From contig JARSSO010000057.1 in assembly GCA_029624765.1 (NCBI GenBank), positions 1-43,209 on the forward strand: a DNA stretch of 43,209 nt, written 5' to 3'. The translations under genes were made by a program, and so were the position numbers. The stretch comes from Candidatus Contendibacter sp. (GTDB lineage Bacteria; Pseudomonadota; Gammaproteobacteria; Competibacterales; Competibacteraceae). Shown here piece after piece: positions 6,869 through 14,770 of this stretch (positions are counted from its first letter, which is position 1; each line of letters opens with the position of its first letter). The notes under the pieces were generated by a model, which searched no databases, had not been told where the DNA came from, and worked only from the letters and a program-made list of their open reading frames with translations.

Positions 6869-8026
6869 GGTCAGGGTCACGATGGAACGCCCGGTGACCG
6901 CCGTGTCTGGAAAATCGGAGAACACACCGTCGACTCCCAGGCAGAAGAATTGCTTATACTCCTCAAGGGGATCATCCTGGTAGTCCGCCGAGAGATAGCG
7001 GTCCTCATTGCGAAAGGTCCAGGCATGGACCAGGAGCCCTGTGGCATGGGCGTCGGCGATCACGCTGGTGGGTGCCAGGCGGGTTTTGTCGGCATCGTTC
7101 ACCATGCCATCTTTGTTGCTGTCGTCGGCTTTGCCATCTCCATTCGCGTCCACGCCCTTTACACTGACGATGTAACGTTTCCAGGGACCGACGCCGTCCG
7201 CGTACTGGGCGATTTCCGCAAGACCCCGTTTGGTGACCAGATAATCGGACTTGCGCGGATCTCCAGCGACGACCCAGTCATAGGGCTGGGCCGGGATGAT
7301 GGAGCCGTCCAAGGCCACGTCGTCTCCGTCCACCAACTGAATCAGCCGGACCTGGGTTTTTTGGCGCAATTCCTTGAGATTGCCGACCTCGAACGACTGA
7401 ATGAACACCGGCGCCATCCGATTGTTCCAGCCATTGTTGTTCAGCACCTTGAGCAGAGTGTCTTCCAGTGGCAGGCTGACCGATTTGTGATAAGTCGGAT
7501 GCTTGGTTTCCGGATATACGCCGATAGTGCGATGTTGGCGCTTCGCTTCCTGTTTCGCCAGGTCGATCACTTCCTGGAAGGTCGGCACCCGGAATTGCTG
7601 GTTGTAGGACTGGTTGCGGAAGGTTAGGCGCTGCTTGGCGTACAGGGTCTTGATTTCCGACAGGGTGAAGTCGTCGGCGAACCAACCTTCCTCCTGGATG
7701 TTGTCGATGGTTTTCTTGGTCTTGCGCGCGGCGAATTCGGGATGGTCGGCCACATCGGTGGTCTCGGTGATATTGACCTCGTGACGGACGATCAGTACGC
7801 CGTCCTTGGTGGACACCAGATCGGGTTCTATGAAATCGGCGCCAGCATTGATCGCCATTTGGTAAGCGGCGAGGGTGTGTTCTGGAAGATAGCCGGAAGC
7901 GCCCCGATGGCCGATGACCAACGGCGCCTTGCCATCCAGGGTCGGGAGCTTGTTGTCGGCGTAAGCCGGCATGGAACCGATGATAAAGGTAAAGGCTGCA
8001 ATCACAGCCAGGGACAGGCTCTTCAT
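6851..8026 (-). CDS. glpQ: Periplasmic glycerophosphodiester phosphodiesterase with a calcium-loop insertion
   Basis: The 391-residue protein hydrolyses glycerophosphodiesters to glycerol-3-phosphate and an alcohol. A signal peptide covers residues 1-23 (cleavage after AYA). The GDPD core shows H40-R41-GASG, E67-P-D69 and H82, the metal and catalytic residues. Near residues 293-314 is an Asp-rich stretch (DANGDGKADDSNKDGMVNDAD) made of two EF-hand or dockerin-like calcium loops, which is not part of the E. coli enzyme. Start ATG 8026 follows a strong AGGAGG. Genes around it are unrelated; it has its own AT-rich upstream region and faces the peptide-binding-protein fragment tail to tail. Release of phosphate or glycerol-3-phosphate from lipids is the likely role. 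Confidence 0.92.
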   Translation of the reverse strand: MKSLSLAVIAAFTFIIGSMPAYADNKLPTLDGKAPLVIGHRGASGYLPEHTLAAYQMAINAGADFIEPDLVSTKDGVLIVRHEVNITETTDVADHPEFAARKTKKTIDNIQEEGWFADDFTLSEIKTLYAKQRLTFRNQSYNQQFRVPTFQEVIDLAKQEAKRQHRTIGVYPETKHPTYHKSVSLPLEDTLLKVLNNNGWNNRMAPVFIQSFEVGNLKELRQKTQVRLIQLVDGDDVALDGSIIPAQPYDWVVAGDPRKSDYLVTKRGLAEIAQYADGVGPWKRYIVSVKGVDANGDGKADDSNKDGMVNDADKTRLAPTSVIADAHATGLLVHAWTFRNEDRYLSADYQDDPLEEYKQFFCLGVDGVFSDFPDTAVTGRSIVTLTSNACR

Positions 8027-8082
8027 GACAGTGCCTCCTGATTTTAGGTAAACATGGACCTCCTCCTCATAACCTTACAGTC

Positions 8083-8106
8083 ATTATAGATGTTTAAATT
8101 ATAGAT
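8083..8106 (-). promoter_or_regulatory. Candidate glpQ promoter region with a direct repeat
   Basis: The AT-rich stretch upstream of glpQ holds two perfect TATAAT hexamers on the minus strand (8083-8088 and 8098-8103), each part of a 9-bp direct repeat ATTATAGAT (8083-8091, 8098-8106; 15-bp period). No good -35 box is seen 17 bp upstream of either, so an activator may be needed. Identity as promoter is inferred. Confidence 0.4.
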
Positions 8107-8128
8107 TAATATGTCCCAAATTAGAGGT

Positions 8129-8151
8129 AAAAAAACCCGGCGAGGGCCGGG
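8129..8151 (-). terminator. Rho-independent terminator after grxD
   Basis: On the minus strand CCCGGC-CCTC-GCCGGG is followed by seven T. The stem is perfect (6 bp, 4-base loop). It lies 19 bp past the grxD stop and separates that operon from glpQ. Confidence 0.9.
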
Positions 8152-8170
8152 CGACGGGAAGGTCGGGCAA

Positions 8171-8497
8171 TCAGGCGTCGGCGGGCTTGACGGCGGCTTC
8201 CATCAGCTTTTGCAATTCGCCGCTCTGGTAAAGTTCGAGGGTGATGTCGCAGCCGCCGATCAATTCGCCGTTGACGTAAATCTGCGGGAAGGTCGGCCAG
8301 TCGGCGTAGCGGGGCAGGTTGTCGAAGATTTCCGGGTCTTCCAGCACGTTCACGTAGGCGAACGGCAGGCCGGTGGCGGCGAGCGCCTGGGAGGCGCGGT
8401 GCGAGAAGCCGCAGCGCGGCGCTTCCGGAGTGCCTTTCATGTAGATCACCACCGGATTGGTTTCGACCTGCTCTTTGATGCGTTCCAAAACGTCCAT
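8171..8497 (-). CDS. grxD: Monothiol glutaredoxin (Grx4 type)
   Basis: A 108-residue CGFS-type glutaredoxin: IYMKGTPEAPRC29-G-F-S with the TPEAPRCGFS signature, DWPTFPQIYVNGELIGG (cis-Pro and glutathione-binding GG) and a C-terminal helix. This family binds a 2Fe-2S cluster with glutathione as a bridged dimer and passes or stores clusters; it has little disulfide reductase activity. ATG 8497 follows AGGTT. It is the last gene of an apparent operon with the BON lipoprotein and the amidotransferase upstream (25-bp gap to the latter), followed by a clear terminator. Confidence 0.93.
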   Translation of the reverse strand: MDVLERIKEQVETNPVVIYMKGTPEAPRCGFSHRASQALAATGLPFAYVNVLEDPEIFDNLPRYADWPTFPQIYVNGELIGGCDITLELYQSGELQKLMEAAVKPADA

Positions 8498-8522
8498 CGG
8501 TTAACCTCGCGTGGATGAAGAC

Positions 8523-10316
8523 TCAGGCATTGACCCGCGCGCCGGGGTCCACGTTCAATTGCAGCCACAATTCCAGCAGCGCCGCGTGCCACAGCTTGCT
8601 GCCCAGCAGACGGGTCAGATGCGCTTCCGGGGCGGCCAGGAGCCGGTCCAGGTACGCCCGCTGAAACAGACCGCGTTCCCGGCAGGCGCGCGAGTTGACG
8701 ATGTCGCGCATGAACGCCAAGAATTCGCCGCGCACGAACTTGAGCGCCGGCACCGGGAAATAGCCCTTGGGCCGGTCGATCACCGCGTTGGGCAACAGGC
8801 CGCGGGCGATTTTCTTCAACACGTACTTGCCGTCGCCGCCGATCTTCAGGGCCGGCGGCAACTGCATCGCCAGTTCCACCAGTTCGTGATCCAGGAACGG
8901 CACCCGCGCTTCCAGTCCCCAGGCCATCGTCATGTTGTCGACCCGCTTGACCGGGTCGTCGACGATCAGGGTGGTCACGTCCAGCCGCAGGACCCGGTCG
9001 AGGTATTCCTCGGCGTCGGGTTCCGCCAGCCGTTCGGCGACGAATTGCGCGGTGTGATCGGGGCCATGCCAGGCCGGCGCGACCGTTTCCAGAAATTCCG
9101 CGTGATCGCGGTCGAAATAATGCTGTCGGAACCGCTCCAGGTCGCTGCCCGTCGCGGCGGCCATGCGCGGATACCAGAAATAGCCGCCGAATACCTCGTC
9201 GGCGCCCTGGCCGCTCTGCACCACCTTGACCGCCTGGGAAACCCGCTCGGCCAGCAGGAAGAACGCCACCGCGTCCTGCCCGACCATCGGCTCGGCCATG
9301 CAGGTCACCGCTTCCGGCAACCGCTGGAGCACCTGGTCGTTGGGAATCAGATACTTTTGGTGACGGGTCTGATAGCGGGCGGCCACCGGATCGGAGTATT
9401 CGAACTCGCTGCCCTTTTCCTCGGGCTGATCCTCGAAGCCGACCGAGAAGGTTCGCAAATCGCGGACGCCCGATTCGGCCAGCAGCGCCACCAGCAGGCT
9501 GGAATCCAGCCCGCCGGACAACAAGACGCCCACCGGCACGTCGGCCACGTCCAGCCGCCGCCGCACCGCGAGCCGCAGCGCGGCGTGAACCGCCTCGATC
9601 CATTCGACTTCATCGCGCGGAGTCGCCGGACGCAGGGCTCGCACGGTCCAGTAGACGCGGTCGCGCGCGTTGCCGCGCGCGTCAATCGTCAGCGTGGTGG
9701 CGGGCGCCAGCTTGCGGATGCCGCGCAGGATCGTGCGCGGCGCGGGGATAACCGCGTGCAGCGTCAGTTGATGGTGCAGGGCGACCGGGTCGATGGCGGT
9801 ATCCACGTCCGGCGCTTCCAGCAATGCCTGGCTGTTGGACGCGAAGCGGAAGACACCCGGCGCCTGGCTGTAGTACAGCGGTTTGATGCCCAGCCGGTCG
9901 CGGGCCAGGAACAGACTGCGCTCGCGCAGATTCCAGAGGGCGAAGGCGAACATGCCGATTAGATGCTCGACGCAGCGTTCGCCCCATTCGGCGTAGGCCT
10001 TGAGGATGACTTCGGTGTCGCCGTCGGAGAAGAAGCGGTAGCCCTTGGCCAACAGCTCGCGCCGCAGTTCCCGGTAGTTGTAGATCGCGCCGTTGAACAC
10101 CAGCGCCAGCCCCAGGTTGGGATCGACCATCGGCTGGTTGGAACGGTCGCTCAGGTCGATGACCGACAACCGGCGATGGCCAAAGAGCAGGGGGCCATCG
10201 GACCAGACGCCTTCGTGGTCGGGGCCACGCCGGGCCAGTTGCCGCAGCATCCGCCCCATCAGGGCCAGATCGGGTTTACCGCCGTCAAGGCGCAGTTCGC
10301 CGCCAATGCCACACAT
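8523..10316 (-). CDS. N-acetylglutaminylglutamine amidotransferase (asparagine-synthetase family)
   Basis: The 597-residue protein has an N-terminal glutamine amidohydrolase domain with nucleophile C2 (MCGIGGE), GPDHEG, HRRLSVIDL and FNGAIYNYRELR, and a C-terminal PP-loop synthetase domain with SGGLDSS at 267-273. Stretches such as LHAVIPAPRTILRGIRKL, AEPMVGQDAVAFFLLAE and VVQSGQGADEVFGGYFWYP recall the specific family that amidates N-acetylglutaminylglutamine to the osmolyte NAGGN rather than AsnB proper. Start ATG 10316 is fixed by the need for Cys at position 2; no strong ribosome site precedes it. In other species an NAGGN synthetase gene lies next to it; none is present here. It lies between the BON lipoprotein and grxD in one operon. 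Plain asparagine synthetase is the alternative. Confidence 0.8.
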   Translation of the reverse strand: MCGIGGELRLDGGKPDLALMGRMLRQLARRGPDHEGVWSDGPLLFGHRRLSVIDLSDRSNQPMVDPNLGLALVFNGAIYNYRELRRELLAKGYRFFSDGDTEVILKAYAEWGERCVEHLIGMFAFALWNLRERSLFLARDRLGIKPLYYSQAPGVFRFASNSQALLEAPDVDTAIDPVALHHQLTLHAVIPAPRTILRGIRKLAPATTLTIDARGNARDRVYWTVRALRPATPRDEVEWIEAVHAALRLAVRRRLDVADVPVGVLLSGGLDSSLLVALLAESGVRDLRTFSVGFEDQPEEKGSEFEYSDPVAARYQTRHQKYLIPNDQVLQRLPEAVTCMAEPMVGQDAVAFFLLAERVSQAVKVVQSGQGADEVFGGYFWYPRMAAATGSDLERFRQHYFDRDHAEFLETVAPAWHGPDHTAQFVAERLAEPDAEEYLDRVLRLDVTTLIVDDPVKRVDNMTMAWGLEARVPFLDHELVELAMQLPPALKIGGDGKYVLKKIARGLLPNAVIDRPKGYFPVPALKFVRGEFLAFMRDIVNSRACRERGLFQRAYLDRLLAAPEAHLTRLLGSKLWHAALLELWLQLNVDPGARVNA

Positions 10317-10353
10317 AGCGTTTTGTCGTCGCGGAAACGAAGGAAGGGTCGGG

Positions 10354-10701
10354 TTAGCGCGGATACTGGAGATTGGAGACGTTGACCGGCGGGCGCACGC
10401 CGGGCACGTTGCGGGCCAGGGAACCCGCCCGCAGATAAGCCTGGACATTGGGCGTGTTGCCGCTCAGGCTGACCACGCCCTTTTCCACCGTGACCGTGAT
10501 GCTGGCGGTGGCGAGTTCGGGGTCCTGCTTGAAGGCATCCTTGACGCCGGCGGTGATTTCGGAATCACTGACCGTGGGGCCGCCGCGCCCGCTGGCGGCG
10601 CTGGTGGCGTTGTCGCCGCCGGAACCACCGCCCAGGCTAGCGCAGCCGGTGGTGGCCAGGGCGGCGAGGAGTACGGGAATCAGAAACTTGCGCGGGTTCA
10701 T
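10354..10701 (-). CDS. BON-domain lipoprotein
   Basis: A 115-residue secreted protein with a lipobox ending at C20 (ALATTGC) and a Gly/Ser linker, then a single BON domain (residues about 43-112): SEITAGVKDAFKQDPEL, ITVTVEKGVVSLSGNT, and ARNVPGVRPPVNVSNLQ. BON domains bind membranes or are found in envelope stress proteins such as OsmY and DolP. ATG 10701 begins the signal peptide; the longer frame to 10794 has no signal sequence. It is the first gene of the operon leading into the NAGGN amidotransferase, which fits an osmotic or envelope stress role. Confidence 0.85.
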   Translation of the reverse strand: MNPRKFLIPVLLAALATTGCASLGGGSGGDNATSAASGRGGPTVSDSEITAGVKDAFKQDPELATASITVTVEKGVVSLSGNTPNVQAYLRAGSLARNVPGVRPPVNVSNLQYPR

Positions 10702-10802
10702 GAGGCGAGGTCTCCAAAGTCTGAAACGGGGGCGCGGCCTTGGGGCGGTTCCGCGCGGAGTCGGCGGCAAGAATAGCACACCCGCACCCGCCAAGCCCCG
10801 CG

Positions 10803-10831
10803 TTGCATCGGTTGGAACCGGCGTCTAGACT
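10803..10831 (+). promoter_or_regulatory. Candidate sodB promoter
   Basis: TTGCAT (10803-10808), a 17-bp spacer and TAGACT (10826-10831) lie 108 bp upstream of the sodB start in the divergent gap from the BON lipoprotein. Both hexamers are only moderate matches to the sigma-70 consensus. Confidence 0.35.
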
Positions 10832-10938
10832 AGCCCGGCTTTCGCGCCCGGCCCCGGGATGGCCACGAAACTTGAAGCCGCCACGGGACTCCAAACGGGC
10901 GCTTACCCACCACCGAAATTTCCATGGAGAGACGACGC

Positions 10939-11517
10939 ATGGTTCACCAACTGCCCGAACTGCCCTACGCCAGGAACGCCCTGGAACCGCATATCTCGGC
11001 GGAGACCCTCGAGTATCACTACGGCAAGCACCATCAGGCCTACGTCACCAACCTGAACAATCTGATCAAGGGCACGGAATTCGAGAATCTGTCGCTCGAA
11101 GAGATCGTGTTGAAGTCTTCCGGCGGCATTTTCAACAACGCCGCCCAGGTGTGGAACCACACCTTCTATTGGAACTGCCTGAAACCCAACGGCGGCGGCG
11201 AGCCGGGCGGGGCGCTGGCGGCGGCGATCAACCAGAAGTTCGGCTCGTTCGCGGCGTTCAAGGAGGAGTTCACCAAGTGCGCGGTCGGCACCTTCGGCTC
11301 GGGCTGGGGCTGGCTGGTCAAGAATCCCGACGGCTCGGTCGAATTGATGAGCACGTCCAACGCCGGCACGCCGGCGACCGCCGGCAAGAAGGCCCTGCTG
11401 ACCTGCGACGTATGGGAGCACGCCTATTACATCGATTACCGCAACCTGCGGCCCAAGTACGTCGAGGCGTTCTGGAATCTGGTCAACTGGGATTTCGTGG
11501 CCCAGCAATACGCCTGA
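10939..11517 (+). CDS. sodB: Iron superoxide dismutase
   Basis: A 192-residue cytoplasmic enzyme that converts superoxide to peroxide and oxygen. The four metal ligands are visible as H27 (EYHYGKHHQ), H74 (VWNHTFYW), D157 and H161 (DVWEHAYYIDY). Length and the GGGEPGG and FGSGWGWLV segments match Fe-SOD of the SodB group. An earlier in-frame ATG at 10924 exists, but GGAGAG at 10926-10931 is well placed for ATG 10939 (MVHQLPELPY), which also matches the family start. It stands alone and ends in a strong terminator. Confidence 0.96.
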   Translation: MVHQLPELPYARNALEPHISAETLEYHYGKHHQAYVTNLNNLIKGTEFENLSLEEIVLKSSGGIFNNAAQVWNHTFYWNCLKPNGGGEPGGALAAAINQKFGSFAAFKEEFTKCAVGTFGSGWGWLVKNPDGSVELMSTSNAGTPATAGKKALLTCDVWEHAYYIDYRNLRPKYVEAFWNLVNWDFVAQQYA

Positions 11518-11550
11518 GCCGCGCCGGCTGAAGCAGCCGGGTCAGTTTGG

Positions 11551-11581
11551 AAAAAAGCCGGCGAATCCCGCCGGTTTTTTT
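11551..11581 (+). terminator. Rho-independent terminator after sodB
   Basis: CCGGCG (11558-11563), a five-base loop and CGCCGG (11569-11574) are followed by seven T and preceded by six A, so it could also work from the other strand. Confidence 0.88.
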
Positions 11582-11605
11582 ATGAAAATTGGTGTCCATG
11601 ATTGA

Positions 11606-11620
11606 TATCCACAATGGATA
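11606..11620. promoter_or_regulatory. Candidate operator of the toxin-antitoxin pair
   Basis: The palindrome TATCCA-CAA-TGGATA ends 12 bp before the antitoxin start codon, next to the ribosome site. A partly similar GTCCAT lies just upstream at 11594-11599. Phd/YefM antitoxins usually bind such palindromes to repress their own operon. Confidence 0.45.
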
Positions 11621-11632
11621 GGAGAACCCGCC

Positions 11633-11923
11633 ATGTCCTGGAATATCGCCCAAGCCAAGCAACGATTTTCCCAGGTGGTCAAGCAAGCCGCCACCGAACC
11701 GCAATTGATCTACCATCGAAGCCGCTTGGTTGCCGCCGTTATTGACGCGGAAGCATTCAACGCCTTCAACCAGTGGCGGGAGCGCCAGGGCGCGAAGACG
11801 TTGGGCGAAGCGTTCGCCGAACTGCGCGTGTTGGCCGCCGGCGACGAAAACCCGCTGCCCGTTCCCGAACGCCGGGATCGCCCCAACTCCTTTTTAGAAA
11901 TACTTGATGAACTACCTGATTGA
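11633..11923 (+). CDS. Phd/YefM-family antitoxin
   Basis: A 96-residue antitoxin. The N-terminus (MSWNIAQAKQRFSQVVKQAATEPQLIYHRSRLVAAVIDAEAF) is the typical DNA-binding Phd/YefM fold; the C-terminal third (about 60-96) is the toxin-neutralising tail. ATG 11633 follows AGGAG. Its end overlaps the toxin start by 17 bp, so the two are translationally coupled. Confidence 0.88.
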   Translation: MSWNIAQAKQRFSQVVKQAATEPQLIYHRSRLVAAVIDAEAFNAFNQWRERQGAKTLGEAFAELRVLAAGDENPLPVPERRDRPNSFLEILDELPD

Positions 11924-12314
11924 TACCAATATTCTTAGTGAGTTATTACGCCCGGCGCCAAACCGGGGCGTTTTGATGTGGGCGGCGGGACAACCCATGG
12001 TGGGTATTTCCGCCGTCACGGTGGAAGAAGCCATTTACGGGCTGACCCGCAAGGCCAACCGCCGTCTGATTGATGGCTTTGAAGCGCGTATTGCCGAGCA
12101 ATGCCTGGTTTTTCCCGTTACTGAGACCATCGCGCGTTGCGCGGGCGCGTTGCGGGGGCAATTTTCGGTGCGCGGCATCGTTCGCGACCAGGCCGACATG
12201 CTCATCGCCGCCACCGCGCAGGTGCATCAACTGACACTGGTCACCCGCAACACCCGCGATTTTGAGGGCTGCGGCATCGGCCTGTTAAATCCGTTCGGCG
12301 CCGATGCGCCGTGA
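11907..12314 (+). CDS. vapC: VapC/FitB-type PIN-domain toxin
   Basis: A 135-residue PIN ribonuclease. The acidic metal-binding set is visible: D6 (YLIDTNILSELL), E40 or E41 (VTVEEAIYG), D97 (RDQADMLIAATA) and D118 (LVTRNTRDFEG). The SELLRP segment is characteristic of FitB-like VapC toxins, which cleave tRNA or rRNA when free of antitoxin. ATG 11907 is preferred to TTG 11904. The pair looks intact, so the module is probably functional. Confidence 0.9.
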   Translation: MNYLIDTNILSELLRPAPNRGVLMWAAGQPMVGISAVTVEEAIYGLTRKANRRLIDGFEARIAEQCLVFPVTETIARCAGALRGQFSVRGIVRDQADMLIAATAQVHQLTLVTRNTRDFEGCGIGLLNPFGADAP

Positions 12315-12554
12315 CCCATCATCCTGATGAATTCCAGGTAGTCCTGCCTATCGCGTGACGGGAGCCCACCTTTGCAAAAGGGGGCTTGGAGGATTTGGCC
12401 CTGCGGCGATACCCCAGGGTCGCCTAAAACCCTTCTCTTCCAAGTGTTGTACAATGTCAGTCGCTCGATCCAGTCGGATGTTGGAACGTCCGATTGCCGG
12501 CTCTTCTCCTCTTCCCGTTCGCAAAACCATAAAACCAACGGAACGCCCGCCGCC
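12315..12554. other. Intergenic region before the DUF6394 gene
   Basis: No gene is evident in these 240 bp. A short imperfect hairpin (CCCACCTTTGCAAAAGGGGG, 12365-12384) looks like a dispersed repeat seen in many bacterial intergenic regions. A -10-like TACAAT occurs near 12451 without a convincing -35. Confidence 0.5.
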
Positions 12555-12938
12555 ATGAATCTCGAAAAAGTCATTTTCGGTTTCTTCATCGTTCTGGCCG
12601 CCACCCTGAATTTCGGCTTTTTCATCGGCGACCTGGACAATCCCATCCACCACGATGTCTACGAGTTGTTCGCCGCCATCGTGGTCAACCTGATCGCGAC
12701 CGTGCTGAAGTTCGGCGACCGCACCCACATCGGCGCGATCCACCTGTCCACCAGCCTGGTCGCCGACCTGCAACTGATGGCGGCGGCGCTGGTGTGGGGG
12801 TACAGCGTCCATGTGGCGGGCGCTGGCATGACGCCCGAAATCACCGCCAAGGTGGTGTCGCTCTCCGGCGGCGCCCTGTTCGCCAACGTGGTGTCGGTAG
12901 TCATCCTGATCGCCGAAACGATCATGCAAAAACGATGA
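12555..12938 (+). CDS. DUF6394-type inner-membrane protein
   Basis: A 127-residue protein with four hydrophobic segments: about 5-25 (VIFGFFIVLAATLNFGFFIG), 37-52, 68-90 and 102-122. The stretch HHDVYELFAAIVVNLIATVLKFGDRTHIGA is highly characteristic; I recall the whole protein as the DUF6394 family. Function is unknown. It overlaps the following K+ channel gene by ATGA, so the two are almost surely co-translated, which suggests an accessory role in potassium transport or its sensing. No strong ribosome site is visible before ATG 12555. Confidence 0.8.
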   Translation: MNLEKVIFGFFIVLAATLNFGFFIGDLDNPIHHDVYELFAAIVVNLIATVLKFGDRTHIGAIHLSTSLVADLQLMAAALVWGYSVHVAGAGMTPEITAKVVSLSGGALFANVVSVVILIAETIMQKR

Positions 12939-14770
12939 ATCCGGCCGCCTACGAAAGCACTTTCTTCCTGGCGTTGCGGCGGATGCGGGCGCCGCTGATC
13001 ACGCTGATCCTGATCTACGCCGTCTCGGTCGCCGGGCTGACCGCGATCCCCGGTGTCGACGCCAACGGCCAGCCGGCGCGGCTGAGCCTGTTTCACGCTT
13101 TCTACTTCATCAGCTACACCGCGACCACCATCGGCTTCGGCGAGATTCCCTATGCGTTCTCCGACGCGCAACGGCTGTGGGTGATCTTCTGCATCTACTT
13201 GTCGGTGATCGGCTGGGCCTACTCGATCGGTACGCTGCTGGCGCTGTTGCAGGACCAGAACTTTCGCAACGCCGTGCGCCTGCAACGCTTCGGCCAAAAA
13301 GTCCACCACCTGCGGGAACCGTTCTACCTGGTGTGCGGCTACGGCGAAACCGGGCAACTGATCTGCCGCGCGCTCGATCAGCTCGGGTTGCGGGCCGTGG
13401 TGGTCGAAATCGACGAAAGCCGGGTCAGCCAGCTCGACCTGCACGGTCATTCGGTCGATATACCGGCGCTGGCGGCCGATGCCCGGCAACCGGAGGTGCT
13501 GAAGCTGGCCGGCCTGACCCACCGCTGTTGCCGGGGCGTCATCGCCCTGACCAACGACGATGGCGCCAACCTGGCCATCGCCATCGCCGCCCGGTTGCTG
13601 ACGCCGGGTTTGCCGACACTGTGTCGTGCCGAGACGGTCGAAACCGCCAACAACATGGCTTCCTTCGGTACCCGCCACATCATCAACCCTTTCGACAAAT
13701 TCGGCCGCTACCTGGCCTTGGCTCTGCATGCGCCGGCGGCTTATCACCTGCTGGAGTGGCTGACCGGCGTTCCCGGCGCCCTGGTCGCGCCTCACCGCGA
13801 CCCGCCGCGCGGCCGTTGGGTGCTGTGCGGCCATGGCCGGTTCGGCAAGGTCATGGTCTCGATCCTGGAGCAGGAAGGAGTTCGGGTGACGATCATCGAC
13901 CACGCGCCGCCGGTGGATGGCGGCGGACGGTGGGTGCGCGGCGACGGCGCCTGCGTGCCGGCTTTGTTGGCGGCCGGCATCGAGCAGGCCGTCGGCGTCG
14001 TCGCCTGCACCAACGACGACGTGAACAACCTGTCCATCGTGGTCACGGCGCGGGAGTTGAACCCGAACCTGTTCGTGGTCCTGCGGCAAAATCTGCAAGC
14101 CAATCAAGCCCTGTTCAACGCTTTCGAGTCCGATTTCACGGTCGTGCCGAGCCAGATCGTGGCCCGGGAGTGCCTGGCGATCCTGACCACGCCTTTGCTG
14201 GTTCCATTCCTGGCCGAGATCAAGCAGCGCGGCGAAGCCTGGGCCAGCACCCTGCTGGACCAGTTGACCGATCGCTTCGGCTGGGAAGCGCCCACGGTGT
14301 GGAGCGTGCGCGTGGATGGGGATCAGGCTCCGGCGCTTCTGCGCCTGTTGTCGGCGTCCGCCGGTCTTTCGGCGCCGCTGGGCGATTTGCTGCTCGACCC
14401 GCACGACCGTTCCCGCGAACTGGAATGCCGCGTGTTGTATTTGGCGCGAACCGACGATTCCACCGTCATGCTGCCGCATCGGCACACGTCGATCCAGGCT
14501 GGCGACCGCCTGTTGCTGATTGGGCGCCGCGCGGCGCGCGGCGCCCTCGACCTCTCGCTAAGCAACGAGAACACGCTCGATTACGTCCTGTGGGGTCGGG
14601 AAATACCCGGCGGCTGGGTTTGGGAGCGGCTCGCCCGGCTTCACGCGCGTTGGCTCGGCGTCGGCGACGCCCGTCGGGTCCGCGATTCCTCCGCCCTGGC
14701 CTCGGCCGGTCGCTTCAGGAACAACGATGACGGGGACGTTCAGTCGACGGCTGACAGGTTGATGCGTTGA
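12935..14770 (+). CDS. Potassium channel with two RCK (TrkA-N) domains
   Basis: The 611-residue protein has two membrane helices (about 19-38 and 81-105) around a pore loop with selectivity filter T65-I-G-F-G-E (SYTATTIGFGE). Two cytosolic RCK nucleotide-binding domains follow: the first begins YLVCGYGETGQ at 132-141 with acidic EIDESR at its second strand end, the second begins WVLCGHGRFGKV near residue 290. A C-terminal TrkA-C-like part follows. Two RCK units in one chain let a tetramer make the full gating ring. It probably conducts K+ under nucleotide or ion control. Its 3' end overlaps the convergent fruK gene by 31 bp. Confidence 0.9.
   Translation: MNPAAYESTFFLALRRMRAPLITLILIYAVSVAGLTAIPGVDANGQPARLSLFHAFYFISYTATTIGFGEIPYAFSDAQRLWVIFCIYLSVIGWAYSIGTLLALLQDQNFRNAVRLQRFGQKVHHLREPFYLVCGYGETGQLICRALDQLGLRAVVVEIDESRVSQLDLHGHSVDIPALAADARQPEVLKLAGLTHRCCRGVIALTNDDGANLAIAIAARLLTPGLPTLCRAETVETANNMASFGTRHIINPFDKFGRYLALALHAPAAYHLLEWLTGVPGALVAPHRDPPRGRWVLCGHGRFGKVMVSILEQEGVRVTIIDHAPPVDGGGRWVRGDGACVPALLAAGIEQAVGVVACTNDDVNNLSIVVTARELNPNLFVVLRQNLQANQALFNAFESDFTVVPSQIVARECLAILTTPLLVPFLAEIKQRGEAWASTLLDQLTDRFGWEAPTVWSVRVDGDQAPALLRLLSASAGLSAPLGDLLLDPHDRSRELECRVLYLARTDDSTVMLPHRHTSIQAGDRLLLIGRRAARGALDLSLSNENTLDYVLWGREIPGGWVWERLARLHARWLGVGDARRVRDSSALASAGRFRNNDDGDVQSTADRLMR

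Noticed and set aside
8511..9962. 483-codon open frame on the plus strand
   Set aside because: It lies antisense to the NAGGN amidotransferase, whose motifs are complete; the plus-strand product is low-complexity (many Gln, Arg, His) and has no start signal. It is a shadow of GC-rich codons.
12659..14485. 608-codon open frame on the minus strand
   Set aside because: Antisense to the potassium channel with conserved filter and RCK motifs; the minus-strand protein is Gln/Arg-rich without domains.
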